Below, one piece after another: positions 56,607 through 64,000 of a stretch of 64,000 bases of DNA. The notes under the pieces were generated by a model that saw nothing but the letters and a program-made list of their open reading frames with translations, ran no database searches and was not told the DNA's origin. Both the position numbers and the translations under genes were made by a program. The DNA is from Toxorhynchites rutilus septentrionalis. Its lineage: Eukaryota; Arthropoda; Insecta; Diptera; Culicidae. Every line of letters begins with the position of its first letter. The stretch's first letter is position 1. The DNA lies in the NCBI RefSeq assembly GCF_029784135.1, contig NC_073746.1:222779882-222843881 (forward strand). Direction: 5' to 3'.

Positions 56607-56682
56607 AGGCCAGGTCTTGAGAATACGGAGGGCCAGGGTCATGAGAATACGGAGGGCCAGGTCTTGAGAATTCGGAGGGCAA
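56607..56682 (+). repeat. 24-bp minisatellite, three units
   Basis: GGCCAGGTCTTGAGAATACG, GGCCAGGGTCATGAGAATAC and GGCCAGGTCTTGAGAATTCG follow one another with GAG linkers. Confidence 0.85.
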
Positions 56683-56981
56683 ACTTTGGCCGCTGTGCGA
56701 CACTAGTAAATGAAGTCCGATTGAGCTGATATTTTGCATAGGGTTGTTTTTCGTGGGAACCAACATTTTTAATCAAGTTCGCTTTGAAAATTCGAGGGTC
56801 ACTTTTTTCCCATGTATCCATTGGCACTCTAGTGTCCGTCTTTCCCGACTGAATCTTATTTTTCCAAAAATGCCGGACACATTCATTTTTAAAATTTCTG
56901 CTTCAAAGACAAATTTTATTATAAAAAGGGACCTAGACTACCAATTTGTGGTGAGATAGCTATATATTATATTATATATTA

Positions 56982-57034
56982 TACGCGCTTACAACGACAC
57001 CTCGCGGAAATATCGCAGGACTTTTTTGACAGCC
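56982..57034 (-). mobile_element. Solo mariner end, 53 bp
   Basis: TACGCGCTTACAACGACACC followed by TCGCGGAAATATCGCAGGAC and TTTTTTGACAGCC, then TA, matches the right end of the mariner at 25638-26869 with few differences. The rest of the element is absent; the left neighbour is a TATA-rich run. Confidence 0.88.
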
Positions 57035-58490
57035 TAATATTTTTGTGAAATTCACGGAAAAAAACAACTTTTACTTAGGGTGTCCGTCTTTACCACCCTT
57101 CCCCTACATGGTGACCCGTGCATTGTTGCACCGTGTTGTTGGAAACAGAGCTCCTCCACTCAGTTGTTGTACCAAATAGGGATTGCATTACCGTGCCAAA
57201 ATTTCAATAGCCGGTTATTCGGTAATGAAAATTTCGTTACCGGTAAAACCGGTAAATCACCGGTAAAAAACATACTTTAAAATTCCCAATTTTCTTGAAG
57301 AAACGGCTTTTATTTAGAATGAGTAGTTTACAAAAAAAACAACATTTTGCAATTTTTTGTTAGTTAAAGTAATATTAAAGACACAGAGAATGTTAATTAT
57401 GTCGTCTTCTAATCTTAATCGGATCTCATTATTTTGGGCGTACAGTACGAAGAGTACCGAATACCATTGTCATGTATTTGCTCTTCGTACAGAAAACTCT
57501 TGTCCGATGGTTATCATCAATCCGTTTATAGACATTGAGCTTGGGCTGGACGTTGAAACCTTTGATTGTTGCATTCGTCGTTCAAGTTTTTCCATGATGC
57601 TCAACTGCAGGTCCAGGTCCGCATCGTCCAGTGGATTTTTCCTCCTCCTGTTGTCCAGCTACTGAATCAATATCATCATCGTCAAACTTGATCAAATCAA
57701 GAACAATTTATAATGCCTGCTTGATCAATGCAGTCCGTGACGTTTTATATAAGGCGCCAATGTCATAATTAATTGTGTCACGATCACGAGCAGACTTTTG
57801 GGCATTACGGACGACTAATTGTTCAAATGTTAGGCTGCGGTCTACCAACGTTGACTGTATCAAAAAGTCATTAGAAATTGAATGTAGTACAAGACGATAA
57901 AACAAAGTTTTAACTAGTGATGAAATGGATAAATAATTAAAATAATTATCGGTTACTAAATCATTGTAAAATGGGCCAGGAGATGCATTTAAGTGGAAAT
58001 TAGCATTTAGAGCTTGACAGTTATTCTCTAGACAAAAACTGTCTTCGACAAAGTTGTTACTCATGATAGAGCGCTCGTTTTTATGTTGTCAAAAATAGGG
58101 TGACCAAAATTGTCGATGAAATGAAAAATATAACTTTCTTATCTTTATAGATAGAGGTAAACATAATTCGACAATGTTGTAGTTCCAATTATTTGAGACA
58201 TCTTTGTAGAACAAAGTTTTCCTCTATCTCTTGAAATAATCGATATAGCGCTTTTTTTTTCTAAGGAAAGGCTTAAGGAAAGGAGTAGCTTAAAAGAAAA
58301 GCGGATGGGCTCGGTCATTGACGCCAGAGATCGAGGGCAAGATAGTCAGAAAAGATTGAGATACGAAGTTAAGAGAAGAGTTGATTGTGGTGTGAAAAAA
58401 GAAGTACGTGTGCGGCGAATCGAAAAGGGCCTATCGCTAATGGTCCAGGTAGTGTGCGACCACACCAATTCAACCATCTTGTGAGGCATA
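57035..58490. other. Stretch without recognised genes
   Basis: Near 57170-57270 ACCGGTAA-type units repeat, as in some hAT ends. The minus-strand frame 57708-58064 (118 codons) has a protein-like composition but no recognised motif. No firm element boundary was found. Confidence 0.4.
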
Positions 58491-58492
58491 TC

Positions 58493-60665
58493 ATATTTAT
58501 TTATTTTTATTTATTCATTTTCGTCAAACAAATGTAGACTACACATTTATACACTAATGTTACAATGTTTTCTTAGGTTAAATATTATTTTTGCGGTACA
58601 TGTTTCTTTTTAGCTGTTTTTTATTCATTGTTGTGTCATTCTTTCGCAGTGCTGATTGTATATACGCATCATGCGATTGATAGGGGCGTTATTTGCATAA
58701 TTTGTTCTGGATGTTTTGGTTAGAAACAAATTTCGCGTTCTTAGTTGACGCCCAGGTACATAGAAATTTAGTTTTTCTAGTAATTCAGCTGACTGTACTC
58801 GTTGCGAAATTAGGTCATTAACAAAAGAAAGCATTGCAAATTCACGGCGTTCTTTTAGTGTTTGGATGTTTATGAGCATGCAACGTGCTTCATATGAAGG
58901 AAGTGGAAATGAGGTCCAGTTGAGTTTACGAAGTGCAAATAGAAGAAACTGTTTCTGGACTGACTCAATGCGTTCTTCATGTACGACCATATAAGGGTTC
59001 CAAACGATGTTACAGTATTCCAGAATAGGCCTTACATATGTAATATATAAAAGCTTTATTGTGTATGGGTCCTGGAAGTTATGTGAGAAGCGTTTGACAA
59101 AACTTAACACACTATTCGCCTTATTTATTACAGAGTTGTAGTGTTCTATGAATGTGAGTTTACAGTCCAGGACGACGCCTAGATCTCTAACTATTTCACA
59201 TTTTTCTACATTTTGATTTCCAAGACATATTACAATATTTGGTACATGTTTTTTCTGCTAAATGTTATAGAGTTGCACTTTTTCACATTCAGTGTTAGTA
59301 GATTTTTATCACACCAAGTATGGAATACATGTATTTCGTTTCGAAATGCTTCGATGTCGTTTTCATTTCCAATTTCCGTGATAAGCTTCATGTCGTCGGC
59401 ATACACAAGTTCATTGATACGCTTGAGAACGAAGGAGATATCATTAACGTACAGAATGAAAAGAAGAGGACCAAGATGAGAGCCTTGTGGGACTCCCGAA
59501 GTGACTTTTACTGGAGGCATTATAATTTTGAAAATGAACAATTTGTTCACGGTTTGTTAGATAAGAATTGAGCCAGTTTAAGAGTCTTTGTTCCATTCCT
59601 ATTTTCTGCAATTTGAAGAGTAGTAATGGAATGTCGATGCGGTCAAATGCTTTACTGAAGTCAGTGTAAAGAGTTTCTACGTGTTTGCCATTTTCCATTG
59701 CATTCAAAATAAAAGTCACAAAAGCCAACAGATTAGTTGCAGTTGAACGGCCTTTGAAGAAGCCATGTTGCATACACGTAATTCTATTCTTTACTTGTTG
59801 GAAGACTTTTTCGTTGACTATTGCTTCGAATAGTTTAGGAATGCAAGAGATAATGGCAATTCCACGATAATTACGTACGTCAGATTTAGCGCCTGATTTA
59901 AAGATAGGTACCAAAAAAGATTGTTTCCATTTTTCTGGGAATATTCCAGTTTGTAGTGACACATTGAAAATGCAGTGTAAGGGAAGGGTGAGTTCCTCAG
60001 CCAGGTTCTTTAGGAATATAGGTGCTATTCCTTCAGGTCCTGGTCCTTTTGTTCCGTCTAATTTTTTTAGTGCATGGCATATTTCCTGCTGTGAAAGATA
60101 GTTCACCGATATGTCATTTGGATAATCCGGTAAAAATGAAAAGTAGTTCCGATCGCGATTTTCTTCGGAAAATATGGTATATACTTCCTGAAAGAAATTT
60201 GCAAAGAGATTACAAATTTCGTTCGAAGAATTCCTCACATCCTCATCGAGATGCATCTGCGATGGGAAGTTATTGCTTTTGAGCTTAGACTTTACGTAAT
60301 TAAAGAATTTCTTCGGGCATGATTTGACTTCAGTTTCGACCTTTCTATTGTACTCTTCGTGTGCACTTTTAATTGCAAAATTTAATTCTTGGGAAATATT
60401 TTGATATTCAAGCAAATTTTGATGACTTTTGTCTATTTTGTATTTTTTATGTGCTTTTTGTTTTTTATTCTTTAGATTTCTTATTTGAACGTTAAACCAA
60501 ATAGGATATTTGCTGGTTGAATTTCTTCGTCTTCTTTTCTTCGGCACAAATTCTGATATTATGTTATTCAGAATTTCGTGAAGAATATGTACAGTTAAGT
60601 TGACATCTCGTTCGCTGTTTAATAAAGTTTGCCATTCTATGGCTTGTGTATCCCGCAAGTTGAGA
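58493..60665 (-). mobile_element. LINE (CR1/jockey group), 5'-truncated, relatively young
   Basis: The minus-strand coding region starts after the endonuclease (LNLRDTQAIEWQ near 60650) and ends at 58625, followed by a short 3' UTR and a TTTA/AAAT-rich tail at about 58493-58520. At 60665 the sequence changes abruptly to unrelated GC-rich DNA. Only two frameshifts were found, fewer than in the other two LINEs of this group here. Confidence 0.85.
58625..60660 (-). pseudogene. Reverse transcriptase of the 58.5-kb LINE
   Basis: Blocks in order on the minus strand are a linker with EFVPKKRRRRNSTSKYPIWF, LKKLDGTKGPGPEGIAPIFL, NYRGIAIISCIPKLFEAIVN, QHGFFKGRSTATNL, TLYTDFSKAFDRIDIPLL (first Asp), then after a frameshift near 59500 VTSGVPQGSHLGPLLFILYV and LVYADDMKL (catalytic DD), then after a second shift near 59170 LEYCNIVWNPYMV and LPSYEARCMLINIQTLKERR. 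All polymerase motifs are present, but the frame is broken twice and the endonuclease is missing. There is no RNase H. Confidence 0.88.
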
Positions 60666-61300
60666 ATTAGTTGCGACCCGAACGAGCCAATCTTACTCGA
60701 CGGAGTTTTGAAACCACCGGACGAAGACGAAGGACACCCTACGAAGTGCGCAATTCTGAACACACCAGCGGAAACCAAGAACAAGGTACGCTACTCCTCC
60801 TGCCCTTCCCAACGACCAGCGACATACGAGCACCGGGAACCTTACTAACCTCGTAAGAAATAGAAACACACTATGAGGTTCAAGTCAATTCATTTTTTTT
60901 ATATAAAACCAGTCCCTTCTACTTTGGTGATCTTTAAAAGTTCCCTCTAGTAACGCGCGTCTGAAGTGTGAGTCCTCCCGAGATCGGAAGCCGACCCTCA
61001 GAGGAAGAACAGGTGAGCTAGCTGGGCAAAGTACCGAGCAAAAGGTTACTTTCAAGTGCGCGAACACATTCCGAATGTTGATTCTGACATCTGGTTAATC
61101 TACCTTGGAACGAAACAACGTTTGTCGGAGTTTGAAAAAATGTTCTTGAAGGGTCGAAAAGATGTGAATGACGCAAAGCCATAAAAATACCTCGATTGCA
61201 CCCTTATTCCATTTCAAACTTATTTAATGTTTTATTTCTCAGGAGGGATTGTTTCAAATGACTTTCCCACTAACGCGAATAAGAAATTAGGAGTTCAAGG
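60666..61300. other. GC-rich stretch, unassigned
   Basis: This sequence abuts the LINE 5' junction. The plus-strand frames 60600-60856 read partly through antisense LINE sequence, so they are not continuous genes. The composition differs from the surroundings, which suggests a fragment of another element, but no motif is recognised. Confidence 0.4.
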
Positions 61301-61304
61301 ATTT

Positions 61305-61336
61305 AGAGGCGAATGAACTGAAAAGTTTAAAGCCTC
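61305..61336 (-). repeat. Dispersed palindrome-ended motif, copy 5
   Basis: GAGGCGAATGAACTGAAAAG followed by TTTAAAGCCTC and TTAAAAACAAAGAA, the reverse complement of the motif at 2961, including its outer flank. Confidence 0.85.
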
Positions 61337-61339
61337 TTA

Positions 61340-62038
61340 AAAACAAAGAATGTCAATAGAAGTTCAAGAAAGAATTCTTGAATCATTTTCTGCCGTTTTT
61401 GCACCGAAACCACCGTGTTATTTCAATAGAATAAAGCATCATTTCATTAAAGTCGGAAGTCCTTTACATGGTTTATAGGACTGGGGCTTCGATTCTGGAC
61501 TACCCTGCTTTTTTACCAGTTCTCATCCCAATCGATAACTTATGTAGATTGATCGCACGAAGAATAGAACTGCCGAAGAATAGGCACTATACGAGTTGTA
61601 TTGAGCTTAAACGAGCAGCTACCTCTGCGTGAAGCGAGATTCAAACATCACATGCCGTACCTCGGCCAAATACGTTGTTTGGATTGATTGGAATTTAAGG
61701 ATGGCCTACGAATTATAAACTTGTTCTTATTCGTGCGAAATTTGTTGTTGATTTAGTTAGGAAGTGACACGTAATGTATTAATTAATTTAAATTGTTCAA
61801 ATTTCAATTCCTCGCGGAAGTGTACATTTTTGGAAAAAGTAATGCAAATGAAAAATTAAATCTTCGCGTTCCTATGTCTGTTCTCAGCCACCAAACCTTT
61901 CTTACCGTGCAGAACTGTAGTCAAAAACCAGAACCTTATTTTGAGGGACTGTAAAAACAGCATTTTAAAACACATTATTCAGTAGATACACATCTAAAGT
62001 ATTCATTTTGCATGATTGATTTTGAATTGAAGAAAATC
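61340..62038. other. Stretch without recognised genes
   Basis: No recognised element or gene. Confidence 0.4.
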
Positions 62039-62053
62039 CTCTGACACCAAAAC

Positions 62054-62466
62054 TTGAGCAAAACGGTTCAAAGAGATGGTCCACGACCAGGAGCTCCAGT
62101 CATACTGACTTTTGAAAGAAGATTGTTTGGACCGATTAGAGTAAGTTTGGGGTTAAAAAACCCCAAAGAAATGATAGTTTTTTGTGATGGTTGTTTTTCT
62201 TGGAATGGGATGGACAATCTCGACAAGATCGATGTAAAAAAGACTTCTGAGTCCTACGTCAATGTATTGGAGAAAAACTTAAAGCCGTCACTTAGAAAAA
62301 TTAATATAAAAGCGATATCTTCCAACAGGACAATAATCCCAAGCACACTTTGAAGGTGCGCTATTTTCAGTTCAAAGAGATTAAAATGCTTGAGTGGCCA
62401 TCCCAGTACCCAGACCCCAACCCCATAGAGCATCTATGCACAATACTGGATGAAAAAATCCAATGA
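62054..62466 (+). pseudogene. Tc1 transposase fragment
   Basis: The first frame has MIVFCDGCFSWNGMDNLDKI (region of the first Asp) and SYVNVLEKNLKPSLRK. After a +1 shift near 62325 it continues QDNNPKHTLKVRYFQF (second Asp) and LEWPSQYPDPNPIEHLCTIL (region of the final acidic residue). The order DxxW..., QDNDPKHT..., WPSQSPDLNPIEHLW is diagnostic of Tc1 transposases. The DNA-binding half is missing or unrecognisable, and a stop follows at 62464. No terminal inverted repeats were found. Confidence 0.85.
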
Positions 62467-62699
62467 GTTGGAGTTTTATGTGAATTTGAAAATGAATGGC
62501 TTGTTTACATCCTTTCCATTGTAAAAAATACGTCCATTTTCTAAAAAAAATCATGAAAAGGTATTTTGCGTAATGCTGTTTACTTTTTTCTTTCCAACAC
62601 TGTACATAGGATATTTGGTAACTTAGCGAGAAGCTCTTGATCAACCTGATAAATCTTCACAAACTGCTTTATGATGATTCTCTGACACCAAATTGCTAG

Positions 62700-64000
62700 A
62701 TTATTTACTTCCGTAGCAATTTCATTTTAAGCATCTTCAAAAACCACGAATTCTACCATTGTGTTCACACTAATAAGTATTTGAAAAAAAAAAAAAAACT
62801 TCAGGCAGCTCAAACTTTTTATTGTCAAATACGCAGAACTAGCATGATAGGAAAGTTTGAAAATTCTTGAAAATGAAAAACAGATTTCGTTGATTTTTAA
62901 ATATAGATGTAATTGTTTTTTTTCTCTCAAATATTTATTTCACGTATCCACGTGGACATTGGCTATACCCCTACCCCCCTCACCGTGGACATTTTCGAAA
63001 CCTCGCCTAAAATTGTCCACGTGGTATGTGGACAGCCCCTCAGTTTTTTCCATTAGAGGTTTCCTTTATGATTGATTAATTAATTAAATCAAAACAAAAA
63101 CAGTTAACAAATATCATGTCGTCAAGTAAAAAGAAAAACAAATTAATGAAAATTTCAAATTCTCATCTTTTTTCTATCTGAAAAGTACATAAAAGCCTTC
63201 AAAAGTCTGGCGCGGCTTAGAATAGTAGCTTCCGGCTTTTTAATCGATAGCGTAGAATTAAGATTTTGGAAATTAGTCAGGCAATATTTTCCAGCCATTT
63301 CGTTTCTCTTCCATGTATCTGGCATCAGAATCCGGAACTTTACGGTACACAGCTAGAGATGTCTAAATTTTTCGTTTATTCGATTATCGATTAATCGTGG
63401 GGCCATTTCTAAATATTCGATTCATTCGAATAGTTATCTTACAGTATTCGATTGATCGAGCGAATATTTATTTGTTGTAATCAGACATTTACAGTTAACA
63501 AATTATTATGTCATAATTTTAAAAGTTACATTAAATATAATTATGAAATGAACATGGTACAGAATAATGGTTTTTCAATGAAATGATATTTCAGTATATT
63601 GATAAGTTTACCATTTCATGATTTTTTACGGACGATTTAAAAAAGAGCACATCATGAAAAACAACGATTTCAAAAAGAGCATATCAATTTCTACAACGGT
63701 GCTATTCGTTTGCCCAACTAGCCCCGCTGTTGTGTGACCAATACATATCATAAACCTTTGTTTTACGTTGGAACCAATCTTTTTCATGGTTATTAACCAT
63801 TTTTAGAACAAATTTTATAATGCGCAAACAGTGAATGATTTTTTCAGGAGAGGGAGAAGCCGCTTTTGGAGACACTCTTCCAAATACATCTGTTCATTCA
63901 TGTCGCTTGTGATTACGAAAGGTGTACTCCGCTTTCCGCAAGTACAAATCGCTTGTCAAATTAAGAACTTCTTGACAAACTTCCGGAGGTTCTCGGGAAC
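62700..64000. other. Stretch without recognised genes
   Basis: No coding region recognised. At 63370-63470 units of ATTCGATTAATCG/ATTCGATTCATTCG recur, a pattern seen near the ends of some hAT elements, but no boundary is visible in the window. Confidence 0.4.

Noticed and set aside
60600..60856. Plus-strand genes at the right edge of the 58.5-kb LINE
   Set aside because: The frames start in antisense LINE sequence and cross the insertion junction.
63370..63470. hAT terminus
   Set aside because: ATTCGATTAATCG-type units are suggestive, but no partner end or target duplication can be seen before the window ends.

Overview
The window looks like insect nuclear DNA, most likely from a culicine (Aedes-type) mosquito. 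It is AT-rich, has no operons or ribosome-binding sites, and is dominated by nested transposable elements: tRNA-headed SINEs resembling the mosquito Feilai family, three LINEs without RNase H, one LINE with RNase H, D34D mariners, hATs, a pogo-like MITE, a piggyBac-like MITE and a Helitron. I find no intact host gene. Host-type coding remnants are a histone H3 pseudogene (22.8-23.0 kb), a probable trypsin-like serine protease pseudogene (55.7-56.35 kb) and a THAP-domain exon that has lost a zinc ligand (9.7 kb). Species and family names are recognition from memory; no database search was possible. Layout from left to right. 0-5 kb: a partial dispersed repeat, a pogo-like MITE, a 62-bp mini-foldback, a hAT transposase end, a Feilai-like SINE, a foldback element, a mariner-type transposase scrap and a 717-bp TIR element. 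7-9 kb: a hAT with an 8-bp target duplication, carrying a SINE and a 656-bp MITE. 9.7-13.3 kb: the THAP exon, then a piggyBac-type MITE split by a 2-kb hAT that itself holds a LINE 3' end; an intact MITE relative lies just beyond. 14.3-15.5 kb: a minisatellite-bearing repeat and a mariner remnant. 17.9-21.4 kb: a non-autonomous Helitron split by a LINE. 21.5-24.1 kb: small repeats, a 66-bp LINE tail and the H3 pseudogene. 25.6-32.3 kb: a mariner with both ends, repeats with GACGTAG-type ends, and a mariner deletion derivative. 32.3-38.5 kb: a full-length 6.1-kb LINE with a 13-bp target duplication and one frameshift. 41.8-47.4 kb: a decayed LINE, then a 2-kb foldback element interrupted by a SINE and a LINE end. 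48.5-54.3 kb: a second hAT copy and two more GACGTAG-type repeats. 55.7-64 kb: the protease pseudogene, mariner scraps, a third decayed LINE and a Tc1 transposase fragment. The elements record a layered history that can be read from target duplications. The most interesting link is a short 3' tail (ATTCGGCTC, then TGAGCCTG, then AAATAAAC, able to form a small stem) shared by the full-length LINE, by a 197-bp and a 66-bp truncated copy of it, and by an otherwise unrelated tRNA-headed SINE. This suggests the LINE mobilised the SINE. A second theme is a dispersed family of at least eight copies with complementary GACGTAGTCCTACGTC ends and internal minisatellites, which I cannot assign to a known class.
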